Below the pieces are notes generated by a model. The model did no database searches. It was not told the DNA's origin and saw only the letters and a list, made by a program, of their open reading frames with translations. Source: Bacteroidota bacterium (GTDB lineage Bacteria; Bacteroidota; Bacteroidia; Bacteroidales; FEN-979). From it: a stretch of 64,000 nucleotides of DNA. The stretch's first letter is position 1. Each line of letters opens with the position of its first letter. The DNA is taken from positions 1 through 64,000 of the forward strand of contig JAPLDK010000052.1 in assembly GCA_026391775.1 (NCBI GenBank). The letters run 5' to 3'. The translations under genes were made by a program, and so were the position numbers. Below, one piece after another: positions 34,944 to 45,701 of the stretch.

Positions 34944-37900
34944 TTACAGTGAGTTCAAGTCAACAGGTCGCAAGATTCCAAACCATCGAATGGTTCGTTC
35001 GCCTAAGTCGGGTGATTTGACGTGAATCAGATAAACTCCGCCGGAGATAGGGATACCGGCAAAATTCTTGAGATCCCAATCAATAGATGTTTTTGCATCC
35101 GTATTGACACCGATAGTGGATGAACGGGGTTCGGGTATACCAGATTTATCGACGTCATACTGGCGGATTAAAGTGCCGCTAAGGTCGAAAATCGAAACGG
35201 TGCATTTCGTAGGAAGATTGACAATCTTGATTCTGTTATCCAACTGGTTACGCTCATAGTCATCATATGCATAGTAAGGATTAGGAACAACATTGATCAG
35301 ATCCAGGTCGCTGCTTGCTTTTTCAGTGTTATTCTTACCGGTTGCAATTGTTGAAGTATTGAACATATAGACGGGGTAATTCCTGTTGAGGGTATCCTTT
35401 GATTCAGACGGGAGAGTCAGGGAATAATACCTCTGGTATGCCCTGTTCACGCGGATCTTGATGGAAACCTGGTTATCCAGCCAGGGAACTCCATCCACTG
35501 AAAGTGGCAATGAGGTATACAATGCAGTCCCGAAAATGAGCTTTTTATAGAGGTCATTTTGAGCAAATTGTGTATGAAGGTATGCACCTGCATCATATGC
35601 AGGGAATGTAACTTCAAGAGGAGCAACAACGATCTTCATATGTCCCATAACATAAATATAATGCTGTCCCCCGAAAACAGGAGTTCCTGACGGGTTAAAA
35701 ATTCGTGATGTTGGATTGAAAATCATATCACTGCCGTTATCAGCCCCGAGCCAGGAATTTTCACCGAATATAATATTCAGACGTTCACCGGTTTCAATGT
35801 TAATTGCATATCCCGGGAACCAGCTCATACCTGTAGCGCTTATGTAATTTGAATTTTGCTGTGGATTTGAGCTGCTCACACCTGCAACACCATCAACATT
35901 CACCGAAGGAGCCTTTCTTAATGCAAAGGCATGGGCATTGCCCTGTGCAAGGGCAGGATCGGGACAAAGTTCAATAACATTGCAACGCGTCCATTTCGAT
36001 TTATCCGGAGTTAAAACGATGTCGACACTCGGGATATCACTCAGGAAACTGTAGCTTTGTTTCTGCTCCAATGAGAAAGCGGGACCTACCCTGTTCGGAG
36101 TTTGTTCCGCACCAGCAGTTAATGCATACGGAGCCCAAGTGGCACCGGGCGCTGTAGTAGCGGTTTGGCCGTTGATAGTATAAGGGACACTCAGGGATTG
36201 CATCTTACCAAGGCTTTTATTCGGGTCCCAGGGACGCTTGTTCATATCATAGTCATTATACTTGGAAAGAACGGCGTTTGTCGTATAATATGTTCCGGAT
36301 CTGATCCAGTTCCGGGGGTCAGCGGGAACATCATCATCGGGTACACCACTAAGCCATCGTTTGCTGCTATCCTGGTATATGGCCGGAGGTGCCCAGAGAA
36401 GGCCATTATTGGATGATACACCTGATGAATTGACTGAGTCACCAGCGTAAGGAACCTGATTGATCGTAAGAGCGAACCCAAGATCAATAAACAGTGATTC
36501 GTAAGGGTAAATGGTCGTTGTATCGGAACGGTATGACTTATAGTTTGTAAGGTCAACCGCAGTCCAATGACCAAATCTTATATTATTCGGGCTATTTTTA
36601 TAAGTATTATAGAAAGGGTTACCTTGGCTGACGGATACCATAGAATCAAGTTTCACCATATATTTCCCATTGACAACATTCAGGGGGTCGATAACCTTTA
36701 CCGCGACGGGGCCGTTACCTATCTTATAAGTAGCTTTGTAAGCAATGGGGTAATCGGGGCTGCCGTAAGTATTATTTAAAGAATCAGCAGGGGGTTTCAT
36801 CATGATCGTGTCGATTGTGCCCTGTGAAAGATCCAGAACCATACCGCCATTGCCCTGACCCTGAATACGGGTAATTACAGGACCTTCGCCGTATGCAGCA
36901 TTTATAACAGTTCCGACAGGAATATGAGGAATTGCGGTATACTGTTTAATATTGTTACGGCCCCTGAGGTAAGGCTTTTTCTGCCCATCAAGTCCGGCGG
37001 GATCGTTTGGGTTGTATTGCTTGTAATTATTATAAGCATAAGCAATGACCATGTAATAATATTGCTTGTGGTTGACAAACGTAGGATCGCCCTGTGAGAA
37101 CAGATCATCACCGAGTACAAAGGAATGCTTAATTCCCTCATCGGTTCCGACCACCATAACCTGACCTTTGTTCCCTCCGAGAAGGGGGTCGAAGGCCCAG
37201 TCAACCAGGGTTGTAACGCCATTGTTAATATCGCATTCTGCAACCTGTCTTGCCTTGGTGGCATCGTCAAGATCGGCAGCTGAAACGGTGGCATCCTTCA
37301 ACTGGAAGATCTGGTATCCTTCAAAGTGATATAATGAGTCATACCGTTTGGTTGCTCTCTGAGGTGTCTGGATAGTCGGATCGTATTCCTGGTATCTTTC
37401 CTGGTAATTGTTGCCGGCATCATTCCACTTACGGTTGGTCAGATAAAGAATAAGTTCCTGGTTGAGTTCTTCGATGGTGAGGTCCGGAGCATTGGGCCCG
37501 TTTAGAACGGCAAAACAGTTGTCGAAAAGAGTCTGGCATTTATCATCCACCTGGCGGAGGAGTTCTACAGATTCCAGGTTTGTTCCTGCAATACTGCGGG
37601 CCCAGGGAATACCAACAGTGATATAGTTACATGCACCCGGGAGAAGGGTAAATTCACCGGCTGACTGCATGAAACGTCGGTCGGAAGGATTATTTCCGGC
37701 TGTTGCTTCAGTCCAGGTTCCTGGCCTGTTAGGTTCGAGGCCATTGGTTCCCCAGAGGCAGGGATCGGAATCACCCGGGAACATGAAATCACAAATAGGG
37801 CCATAACCGCCTCCGTTCAGCAGGTTGCCGTTCCCGCCGTATACCATTTTGGTATTGTCAAGCCAAATCCCTTTAAGATAATTATAATATTGAGGTGCAT

Positions 37901-39350
37901 AAGCGGGGTCTTGCATATAAGCCGGTACACCTGAATTGTTATGGTATACAAAGCGGCGCATACCATACCGTTCATTGTCAACAATACCATCACCAAAATT
38001 AATACCATTGATAGCTTCGGCTTTAACCAGGACAGGACCTGAGTATTCACCGTGAGCGCCCCAGGTCATATCAATAAGCTGGTTGTTGTAAGTGACGATG
38101 TCGCATTTGTTAGGCATGCTTTTAAACGATGGGCCTTTAATGCCTGGGCCGTTGAATGAAGGGTTGTCATACCCGTCGGCATCAAGGTAGGGGCCCTGGA
38201 AAAAGTCAACACCAACTGCAGGGGGATGGGAGCCGTAAGCTTCCACCTGTCCGGTTCCGTCGATGGGTTTACCGTTATAGCAATAACCAAGCCCGCGCAT
38301 AACGTCGCAACCTACATAGTCATCATAAGCATAACCCAGGTCAGGGTCAACCCACTGTGAAAAATAAGTTCCTGAAAGGGTATAGGTTGACCGGTTGATA
38401 ATTTCGTACGAGTAGAATGTCATGTTATTGATTTCGTCGTTAGTGGCAAAGGCGAAATACTGGGCACGGATTTCCATACCGATGGGGGCCCCATTGGTTT
38501 CAGAGTGGTAATTTCCTTTATCATTATATACACTCCAGAGGGTCTGGTCTCCTTTGATGACCTGGTCAACAAGGATACCGGCTGTATCGGAAGTTTCACC
38601 GTTACGGATATGGGCCCTTTTCTGGCGTTCGCCTATCTTCAGTTTGTTGGGGCAAAGATCGTTTGCAAGGTCATAATAGGGGTAATCACCCTGTGAAGGA
38701 GTATATACACCGTCGCCATTCTGGTCGAAGAAAGGTGCAAGGTACAGGGATTGTCCTTTTGACGGATCGGCATTACCGGGCCAATTCTGAATATTCTTGG
38801 GGATTGAATACTCCGGGTATGATGTCGGGTCGTCAAACCATGCCAGGAAGGTTGTGACATCGGCCCGTGTCATGGGATACATCTGGTCGTATTTGGCGCA
38901 GACTGCATCTGTGATTGATGCTGTACCGTCGATGGTAAGCGGGCCCGGCCAGAAGTCATTATTAGTCTGGGCTGACTGGATTTGTGGCCCCTGTCCATAT
39001 TTATAAGCGGCCAGCTTCAGGTTGTTGTTCATATCGATACCCCCGATCCAAAGGGAGAAAGAGTACATTGACATTTTTTTTGATCCTTTGGGAATTTCAT
39101 AGGATGCAACACCGTCATTGAACCAACCATTGCCATAAGAACGAATGATTGTTCTTACGTTATTTAAGTCGAGATATTTATATCCACCGCCCGGGGTACA
39201 GCCGGCAGCTGCTTCTTTCAGTGGAGGGCCGCTCTTGGGGTGCAACACGGGTTGTTCACGTGCGATAAGTGCATTGGTCACCAATAAAAAGCCAAGTGCA
39301 ATCACTGAAACTCGAAATATATTTTTCATGGTAATATTGTTTGTTTTCAT
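34944..39350 (-). CDS. Large secreted protein (1468 aa) of unknown function with FlgD-Ig/T9SS-like C-terminal domain
   Basis: Signal peptide MKNIFRVSVIALGFLLVTNALIA; C-term VVPNPYYAYDDYERNQLDNRIKIVNLPTKCTVSIFDLSGTLIRQY...GGVYLIHVKSPDLGERTIRWFGILRPVDLNSL. Confidence 0.82.
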   Translation of the reverse strand: MKTNNITMKNIFRVSVIALGFLLVTNALIAREQPVLHPKSGPPLKEAAAGCTPGGGYKYLDLNNVRTIIRSYGNGWFNDGVASYEIPKGSKKMSMYSFSLWIGGIDMNNNLKLAAYKYGQGPQIQSAQTNNDFWPGPLTIDGTASITDAVCAKYDQMYPMTRADVTTFLAWFDDPTSYPEYSIPKNIQNWPGNADPSKGQSLYLAPFFDQNGDGVYTPSQGDYPYYDLANDLCPNKLKIGERQKRAHIRNGETSDTAGILVDQVIKGDQTLWSVYNDKGNYHSETNGAPIGMEIRAQYFAFATNDEINNMTFYSYEIINRSTYTLSGTYFSQWVDPDLGYAYDDYVGCDVMRGLGYCYNGKPIDGTGQVEAYGSHPPAVGVDFFQGPYLDADGYDNPSFNGPGIKGPSFKSMPNKCDIVTYNNQLIDMTWGAHGEYSGPVLVKAEAINGINFGDGIVDNERYGMRRFVYHNNSGVPAYMQDPAYAPQYYNYLKGIWLDNTKMVYGGNGNLLNGGGYGPICDFMFPGDSDPCLWGTNGLEPNRPGTWTEATAGNNPSDRRFMQSAGEFTLLPGACNYITVGIPWARSIAGTNLESVELLRQVDDKCQTLFDNCFAVLNGPNAPDLTIEELNQELILYLTNRKWNDAGNNYQERYQEYDPTIQTPQRATKRYDSLYHFEGYQIFQLKDATVSAADLDDATKARQVAECDINNGVTTLVDWAFDPLLGGNKGQVMVVGTDEGIKHSFVLGDDLFSQGDPTFVNHKQYYYMVIAYAYNNYKQYNPNDPAGLDGQKKPYLRGRNNIKQYTAIPHIPVGTVINAAYGEGPVITRIQGQGNGGMVLDLSQGTIDTIMMKPPADSLNNTYGSPDYPIAYKATYKIGNGPVAVKVIDPLNVVNGKYMVKLDSMVSVSQGNPFYNTYKNSPNNIRFGHWTAVDLTNYKSYRSDTTTIYPYESLFIDLGFALTINQVPYAGDSVNSSGVSSNNGLLWAPPAIYQDSSKRWLSGVPDDDVPADPRNWIRSGTYYTTNAVLSKYNDYDMNKRPWDPNKSLGKMQSLSVPYTINGQTATTAPGATWAPYALTAGAEQTPNRVGPAFSLEQKQSYSFLSDIPSVDIVLTPDKSKWTRCNVIELCPDPALAQGNAHAFALRKAPSVNVDGVAGVSSSNPQQNSNYISATGMSWFPGYAINIETGERLNIIFGENSWLGADNGSDMIFNPTSRIFNPSGTPVFGGQHYIYVMGHMKIVVAPLEVTFPAYDAGAYLHTQFAQNDLYKKLIFGTALYTSLPLSVDGVPWLDNQVSIKIRVNRAYQRYYSLTLPSESKDTLNRNYPVYMFNTSTIATGKNNTEKASSDLDLINVVPNPYYAYDDYERNQLDNRIKIVNLPTKCTVSIFDLSGTLIRQYDVDKSGIPEPRSSTIGVNTDAKTSIDWDLKNFAGIPISGGVYLIHVKSPDLGERTIRWFGILRPVDLNSL

Positions 39351-39380
39351 ACGTCAATCTTTATCCTTTAATTTCTCGTC

Positions 39381-42300
39381 TTAGAAATTGAACATTAGAC
39401 CAAGTCTGATAGTACGCGGGCTGCTGTAATTATAAGGGCTTTGCATCTGAATCGTATACATATCCCTGTAAGCTTGCGGGTCAACCTGCTGATTGATCAC
39501 GGTCTGCCATTCCGGGGCAGTGAGGTAGCCGTCGTCGTTGGCAGATCCGGTAGCCGGGTAAACAACAGTAACATTCTTAGTATTCAGGAGGTTGTTTATT
39601 TCAAGGTACACATCCAGGCTGCCCTGTTTTTTCTTGTTCAAAGCAAAATCAAATTCCTTGTCGAGGCGGAGGTTCAGAAGAAACTGCCAGGGCAGTCGTG
39701 CCCCGTTGACAGAACCCTGGATCGGACCCATCTGGCCAAAAGCCAGGATTTTGCTTGATTTTGTGTATGGCGTTCCCGAACCGCCCGTAAGGGTAAGGTT
39801 ACCTCCGAAGTTTGACAGGAACTGTACAGGAGGTTTGCCTTTCTTTTTACGGTTGATAACAGGACCGTTGTAATCTTTGCCTGAGCCCCAGCGGTAGTCA
39901 ATACTGATATTGAACTGGTGACGGCGGTCAAATCCAAGGGGATTTAAAGTACGGAGGTTTGGTTGGTCGGAGCGGATGATGCCGGAGGCTGCATCAGCAT
40001 CCGAACCTGTACCGGTTGCAAACTGCAGGGTATAGTTGAAACGGATACGTGCATTACCGGTACGGCGTAGGTCATAAGTCAGAGTCAAGCCTTTAACTGT
40101 TCCGAAGTCAATATTGTTATATGAATAATAAGTCTTGGGATAAGCTCCTGACAAGCGGTACTGCTGGATCTGGTCGCGCATTTCACGATAGAAGGCGCTC
40201 AGTTTCAGAGAAGATGCATTGTTGATCTTCTGCTGGAAACCGATTTCATAATCAATGGTCTTTTCAGGTTTGAGATTAGGGTTACGGATGGTCCCGTTTG
40301 AGCCTGTTGTTGCAATAAACAGGTAGCGGATCGGGTCAACCTGGACAGCCCCCTGTGAAGGACGCTGTGTGAGAATATCGTAGTGAGCATAGAACAAAGC
40401 ATCATCGGAAATCGGAAATGAGAAGGAGATACGTGGCATTACATTGGTCTGCGGAGAATATTGTTTGAAAACCTCGCCTGTAATAACCTGGTTCCCCGGG
40501 TCAATCAGAAATGGTTTAACACCTGTGGGGTCAACAATTCGGGGGTCACTTACAGGCGTACCGTCTTTTGTGTACCAGTTATTGCCGCTTCGGAAACCGG
40601 TGATATTGCCGGGATTAGACATATCGTCAACATAGACCACATAATCTCCGCCGATGTTAGTAGGTACCAAAATATCCTTCAATGGTGTATTTGGCAATGA
40701 AGAAACCGTGTAGGCAGGATAAAACAGGTAAGGATCTTTAAGAACCATCTGGTTTGCATCGAAACGGTCGACGCGGATACCGATATTGAAGATCAGGTCT
40801 TTGAATGCAAACTTATCTTGGATATAGCCTGCCATATAGATCGGGCGGTATGCACCGATCGGACGGGTGAAGTTCCCGTTGCCATCTGTTGCAGTGAAGA
40901 AATCTTCAAAAGCAGGCTGACCCGACATTTTATTGCCTGTATAATCATAGCCATAGTAAGTCAAAAGGTTACCACCATTATTCAACAATTCATCAGCGCT
41001 GAACATGTCAATCGAGAAAATCGGGGAACTGCTGGTCGTTGTATGAAGCTGCATGGTTTTATCATAATAGTTGATGGTATTGTTCGCAAAGTCATAGGAA
41101 TCAATATCGATGAGGTCGGTTCCGTCGACAGGAAGGCCTAGTTTCTTGCGCAGGTTAATGTCAAAATTACGCTGCGATGGCTGGTCATATCTACGGAAAT
41201 AATTGATAGTATCCATAAACCTTCCATCCCTGTAAACAAGCTGGGGGTTTGATTTGTCAAGCTGAGAAAGCTGGAAATTGGTCAACCCTCTCATTAAGGG
41301 CCACAATGCAGTTGCACCTCCGTTACTTGTGTAACCAACAGCGCGTGCAGTCCTTTGCTGATACTGAAGGCCGATCTGGATTTCATGGTTGCCAAGGTCG
41401 GCAGCAAAGGATGCGTTAACAGCGATCTGGTCGCTGGAATTCTTGCTATACCCGTTGGCATGATCACCGGTGACACCCCACATACCATAAGCGCCGGTGG
41501 GCTGCATACCGTTGATGAGTCCTCTTCCCGAAATAATATTGTCGATATTGTCATAATGCCCTGTGGGATCGTCGAAAAAGCCGTAATACTGTGAAGTCCA
41601 GTCTGAAGCTTCAGAGTTGATATCCGAGGGTTTGTAAACCACAATGGTATCACGTGTGTTATTCATCAGGTAGGCCCATTTATGCGCAATACTATCGTAG
41701 GCTTCCTGAGCAGTATACTGGCGGATCTTATGTGTTTGGAAACTGCCGATGTAACCGTATTTGAAAAGCTCTTTCTGTAATGTGGGATCCTGTGTCTCGG
41801 CATAGTTCCTGGTGAAGTCGGCCCCGATAGAATAGTACATGTTTTTAATGAAGGATTTGCTGTCCTGGGCCTGAAGGAAACGCTGTGTGAAACGACCGTT
41901 AACACGCCAGGTATATCCCTGGGACATTGAATTGCCTTCCCAGTTTAACAAAGTGTTGGCATAATTGAAATTGTGGTTGTTGTTATATGCGAAAGTACCA
42001 CCAAATGAGAGGTTGATACTGCGTGATACCCTGAAATCGAGTTTACCGGAAATGTTAACGTTATACCCTTTGGTATTTAAGGTTGATTTGTTTTTTTCAA
42101 AATCATTGAATGTCAAAAATTCATTATTGTAGAAAACGCCCTGGGACTGTCCATAAAGACGCAGAGGATTTGTTTTCAGATAAGCCAGCATATCGTCATT
42201 CACTTTGTAGTTCGGATAGGCTGCCGGGTTCCCGTCTTTGCTATAAATGAAGTCGCCGGCAATGAAAAAGCCCATGATCGGGGTTTTTGTGCCTTTAACA

Positions 42301-43109
42301 GTATCTTTTTTGGAGACCAGTGGACCTGTAAAATTAACCCCCAGACGGTTATATCCGAAAGCATCAAGGAATTGGGATGTTTGCATGTCGATACCTCCAT
42401 TGAAATCTTTTGAAGGACCCTTTGTTGTAACACTGATGATACCACCGGTAGCATCCCCGTAAGCTGCAGGGGTACCGCCTAGTATAACTTCAACCTGTTC
42501 GATGGCCGACTGGGGAAGGGCATTACTACCTGTTACGCGCATACCGTCAATGTAATAAACTGTTCCGGTTGAACGCTGGCCGCGCATACTCGTGATGTTA
42601 CCGTTGGCATCGGTTGTAACACCTCCCACGGTTGTTGCAACAGCTTCGGCTGAACGGTTAGCCATCTTGGCAATTTCGTCGGAAGTGACAGTACCCCCAG
42701 AGGTTGTCTGGTCTTTGGAGATCAGGGGCACTTTATAGTCGACAACCTGGACTTCCTGAAGGTTGGTGGCCGTTTGTTCAAGATCCAGATCCTGGAATGT
42801 GATCTTGTCAACGATGATCTGGATGCCCTTCATCAACATAGGTTTGTAACCTACATATGATGCTTTCAGGTCGACTTTTCCACCGGGAATAGGTTTGATA
42901 AGATAATTGCCATCAAAATCCGTAGTGGCACCGCCGACCTGGACGCCTCCAAGTTCGATTATAATGTTGGCAAACGGAATAGGTTCTTTCGTTTGCTTGT
43001 CAACAACTTTCCCCTTGAGGGTCCCTGATCCGGTTTGTGAGAATACCAACAAGCTTGTTGTCAGTACGAACGCAAGAGTTAATAGTAAATTTCTTAACAT
43101 ACCATACAA
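39381..43109 (-). CDS. TonB-dependent receptor with N-terminal carboxypeptidase-regulatory-like domain
   Basis: GTLKGKVVDKQTKEPIPFANIIIE; plug SAEAVATTVGGVTTDANGNITSMRGQRSTGTVYYIDGMRV; C-terminal barrel ending RTIRLGLMFNF. Confidence 0.93.
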   Translation of the reverse strand: MYGMLRNLLLTLAFVLTTSLLVFSQTGSGTLKGKVVDKQTKEPIPFANIIIELGGVQVGGATTDFDGNYLIKPIPGGKVDLKASYVGYKPMLMKGIQIIVDKITFQDLDLEQTATNLQEVQVVDYKVPLISKDQTTSGGTVTSDEIAKMANRSAEAVATTVGGVTTDANGNITSMRGQRSTGTVYYIDGMRVTGSNALPQSAIEQVEVILGGTPAAYGDATGGIISVTTKGPSKDFNGGIDMQTSQFLDAFGYNRLGVNFTGPLVSKKDTVKGTKTPIMGFFIAGDFIYSKDGNPAAYPNYKVNDDMLAYLKTNPLRLYGQSQGVFYNNEFLTFNDFEKNKSTLNTKGYNVNISGKLDFRVSRSINLSFGGTFAYNNNHNFNYANTLLNWEGNSMSQGYTWRVNGRFTQRFLQAQDSKSFIKNMYYSIGADFTRNYAETQDPTLQKELFKYGYIGSFQTHKIRQYTAQEAYDSIAHKWAYLMNNTRDTIVVYKPSDINSEASDWTSQYYGFFDDPTGHYDNIDNIISGRGLINGMQPTGAYGMWGVTGDHANGYSKNSSDQIAVNASFAADLGNHEIQIGLQYQQRTARAVGYTSNGGATALWPLMRGLTNFQLSQLDKSNPQLVYRDGRFMDTINYFRRYDQPSQRNFDINLRKKLGLPVDGTDLIDIDSYDFANNTINYYDKTMQLHTTTSSSPIFSIDMFSADELLNNGGNLLTYYGYDYTGNKMSGQPAFEDFFTATDGNGNFTRPIGAYRPIYMAGYIQDKFAFKDLIFNIGIRVDRFDANQMVLKDPYLFYPAYTVSSLPNTPLKDILVPTNIGGDYVVYVDDMSNPGNITGFRSGNNWYTKDGTPVSDPRIVDPTGVKPFLIDPGNQVITGEVFKQYSPQTNVMPRISFSFPISDDALFYAHYDILTQRPSQGAVQVDPIRYLFIATTGSNGTIRNPNLKPEKTIDYEIGFQQKINNASSLKLSAFYREMRDQIQQYRLSGAYPKTYYSYNNIDFGTVKGLTLTYDLRRTGNARIRFNYTLQFATGTGSDADAASGIIRSDQPNLRTLNPLGFDRRHQFNISIDYRWGSGKDYNGPVINRKKKGKPPVQFLSNFGGNLTLTGGSGTPYTKSSKILAFGQMGPIQGSVNGARLPWQFLLNLRLDKEFDFALNKKKQGSLDVYLEINNLLNTKNVTVVYPATGSANDDGYLTAPEWQTVINQQVDPQAYRDMYTIQMQSPYNYSSPRTIRLGLMFNF

Positions 43110-43288
43110 TTTTATGTTAGATTATGATGCGCTTGAAAAGGTGGTAAAAGTAATAATTATTTAAAATGAAATTCAAAATATTTCATAAGTCTTACAAATA
43201 TATATCCATTCTAAATTAAGTCAAAAACAATTAGATAACACCTTGAATATGATCGCTAAAGTAGAAACTTCCTGCTTTGAAAATCCTA

Positions 43289-43543
43289 TCACCGCTTAAC
43301 CGGGGTAAGGGAGCCGGATTCTTTCCTGCTATTGTGCATCATTGCCTTGGTATTCTTCGATTGTATCTTTTTGTGGCGCTTTACCGCATTATGGTAATCC
43401 TGTTCTGCTTTTTTCTGATTTTTTGCCCTCTCCTGATTGATTTTTTTCTGGTTAACTTTGTGTTCCTGGCCGTGAACCAAGGGTAACCATAATGGCATAA
43501 GCAACAACAAGAAAATCAGATGTTTAGCCTTATTCATACTCAT
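43289..43543 (-). CDS. Small basic secreted protein, unknown function
   Basis: Signal peptide then Lys/Gln-rich region QKKINQERAKNQKKAEQDYHNAVKRHKKIQSKNTKAMMHNSRKES. Confidence 0.6.
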   Translation of the reverse strand: MSMNKAKHLIFLLLLMPLWLPLVHGQEHKVNQKKINQERAKNQKKAEQDYHNAVKRHKKIQSKNTKAMMHNSRKESGSLTPVKR

Positions 43544-43709
43544 GCTGCAGATGAATTGACCCGGTCGATTCAGGAATTACTTAGCACGAAAATACAAAAT
43601 TCATTAAAACACAGGGTTGAAAACCTAACATTTTTTATTTCGCTCCGGAAAAAAGCTTTCCCTGTACAAGATTTATCGGAATTCTTCGTTAATTGATAAA
43701 GGTAAGATT

Positions 43710-44156
43710 ATGTTTATGCGAGGATCCATTCGCCGGGGATCGGTTTTAGCTCTGTTTTTATTGGTGTTTTTGTTTTCCTGCTCCAAGAAGAGCAATGAGC
43801 AGCAGCCGGAAATCCCTTATGTAGTGGTGAACTTTGTTATAAACCCGAATTCAACCCAGTATATCGAACTGAATCATATCGGAGGGTATGTGCCTGTAAC
43901 CGGTGGTTACAAGGGAATACTGATTTACCGTAAGACGGAGACTGAATTTATGGCATTTGAAAGGGCCTGTGCATATGACCCCACAGCCGACAGTGCCCAG
44001 GTAAGGATGGATGCCTCGGGAATCACCTGTTACTGTCCTAAATGCAAGTCGAAATATATAATTCTTGACGGTTCCCCATACGAAGGACCCTCACACTGGG
44101 CCCTCAAACAATACCGGACGAACTATGACGGGTCATACCTGTATGTCATGAATTAA
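43710..44156 (+). CDS. Rieske-fold-like lipoprotein lacking canonical histidine ligands
   Basis: Lipobox LFSCSKK; FERACAYDP...CYCPKCKSKYIILDGSPYEGPSHWALKQY. Confidence 0.65.
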   Translation: MFMRGSIRRGSVLALFLLVFLFSCSKKSNEQQPEIPYVVVNFVINPNSTQYIELNHIGGYVPVTGGYKGILIYRKTETEFMAFERACAYDPTADSAQVRMDASGITCYCPKCKSKYIILDGSPYEGPSHWALKQYRTNYDGSYLYVMN

Positions 44157-44159
44157 TTC

Positions 44160-45581
44160 CTAATACCGGTAATGTTCCGGTTTATAAGGTCCATCGAGGG
44201 GAACCCCGAGATAATCAGCCTGATCGTTTGTGAGCCTGGTAAGTTTAACCCCAAGCTGTTCCAGATGCAGGCGGGCTACTTCCTCGTCGAGTTTTTTTGA
44301 TAAGCGGTAGACATCCACCTTGTAATTGTTTTTCCAGAGGTCAAGTTGTGCAAGGGTCTGGTTTGTAAATGAATTGGACATCACAAAAGAAGGATGGCCG
44401 GTTGCACAGCCAAGGTTTACAAGCCGACCTTCTGCCAGAAGGTAAATGCACTTCCCGTCGGGATAAATATACTTGTCGACCTGGGGCTTTATATTTACGA
44501 TTTTAATCCCGGGCCAGTTGTTCAGCTGCTCAACCTGGATCTCATTATCAAAATGGCCGATGTTGCAGACAATCGATTCATCTTTCATTTTCGAGAGATG
44601 ATCGGCGGTAATTACATCTTTATTCCCCGTTGTCGTAACATAGATGTTGCCTTCCATCAGTGCTACCTCAACAGTTGATACTTCGAAGCCTTCCATTGCA
44701 GCCTGAAGGGCGCAGATGGGATCGATTTCAGTTATGATAACCCGGGCACCATAGGATTTCATTGAACGTGCACATCCCTTGCCCACATCGCCGTAACCCA
44801 GAACCACGACAACTTTACCTGCAATCATCACATCGGTGGCACGTTTGATGCCATCGGCCAGGGATTCGCGGCAGCCATAAAGATTATCGAATTTTGATTT
44901 AGTGACCGAATCGTTCACATTGATGGCGGGAACAAGGAGGGCTCCTTTTTCCATCATCTGGTAAAGCCTGTGAACCCCGGTGGTTGTTTCTTCCGAAACA
45001 CCTTTCCATTCTTTCACAACAGCATGCCAGTGTTTATTGTCTTCAAGATAAACCTCCTGCAGCTGTTTCATGAAAGCCTTTTCTTCCTGGCTGCTCGTTG
45101 CTGATTTCAGTATTTCCGGATTTCTTTCTGCTTCGAATCCCTTGTGGATCATAAGGGTTGCATCACCGCCGTCGTCTACAATAAGGTTAGGCCCTTTATT
45201 GCCCTCAAAGGTCAGTGCCTGGTAGGTGCACCACCAGTATTCTTCAAGGGTTTCCCCCTTCCATGCAAAGACCGGGATACCTTTTGCAGCAATAGCTGCG
45301 GCAGCATGATCCTGCGTGGAAAAAATGTTGCAGGAGGCCCAGCGGACAACAGCACCAAGTTCAATCAGGGTTTCGATCAGCACTGCAGTCTGAATGGTCA
45401 TATGCAGGGAACCGCTGATCCTTGCGCCCTTCAGGGGTTTTTCAACGGAATACTTTTTTCTGATCGACATCAGGCCCGGCATTTCCTTCTCTGCGATTTC
45501 AATTTCCTTGCGTCCCCAGTCGGCCAGGGAGATATCGGCAACTTTGAATTTTGCGTTTTTTTCCAACACGATCGTATGCAT
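44160..45581 (-). CDS. ahcY: Adenosylhomocysteinase
   Basis: Start refined to [45 protein letters not shown] site; C-term [10 protein letters not shown]. Confidence 0.97.
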   Translation of the reverse strand: MHTIVLEKNAKFKVADISLADWGRKEIEIAEKEMPGLMSIRKKYSVEKPLKGARISGSLHMTIQTAVLIETLIELGAVVRWASCNIFSTQDHAAAAIAAKGIPVFAWKGETLEEYWWCTYQALTFEGNKGPNLIVDDGGDATLMIHKGFEAERNPEILKSATSSQEEKAFMKQLQEVYLEDNKHWHAVVKEWKGVSEETTTGVHRLYQMMEKGALLVPAINVNDSVTKSKFDNLYGCRESLADGIKRATDVMIAGKVVVVLGYGDVGKGCARSMKSYGARVIITEIDPICALQAAMEGFEVSTVEVALMEGNIYVTTTGNKDVITADHLSKMKDESIVCNIGHFDNEIQVEQLNNWPGIKIVNIKPQVDKYIYPDGKCIYLLAEGRLVNLGCATGHPSFVMSNSFTNQTLAQLDLWKNNYKVDVYRLSKKLDEEVARLHLEQLGVKLTRLTNDQADYLGVPLDGPYKPEHYRY

Positions 45582-45605
45582 ATTTTTCAGGTTAAAATTG
45601 GGCTG

Positions 45606-45613
45606 CAAAGGTA
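45606..45613 (-). promoter_or_regulatory. -7 promoter box of ahcY
   Basis: Minus-strand TACCTTTG 25 nt upstream of the refined ATG. Confidence 0.5.
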
Positions 45614-45644
45614 ATGATTTTTCCGAAATCATAGTAAATTGTTC

Positions 45645-45652
45645 TACCTTTG
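45645..45652 (+). promoter_or_regulatory. -7 promoter box of the PPTase-metH-metF operon
   Basis: TACCTTTG upstream of the ATG at 45702. Confidence 0.45.
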
Positions 45653-45701
45653 ATGCAGTTCATTACGGTATATATTAAACCGGATTGTTTTTCGTGATTC
45701 C

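Noticed and set aside
33246-43109. SusC/SusD polysaccharide utilisation locus
   Set aside because: The TonB receptor has no SusD partner or glycoside hydrolases nearby; the neighbouring genes are a giant secreted protein and a PorV-like barrel.
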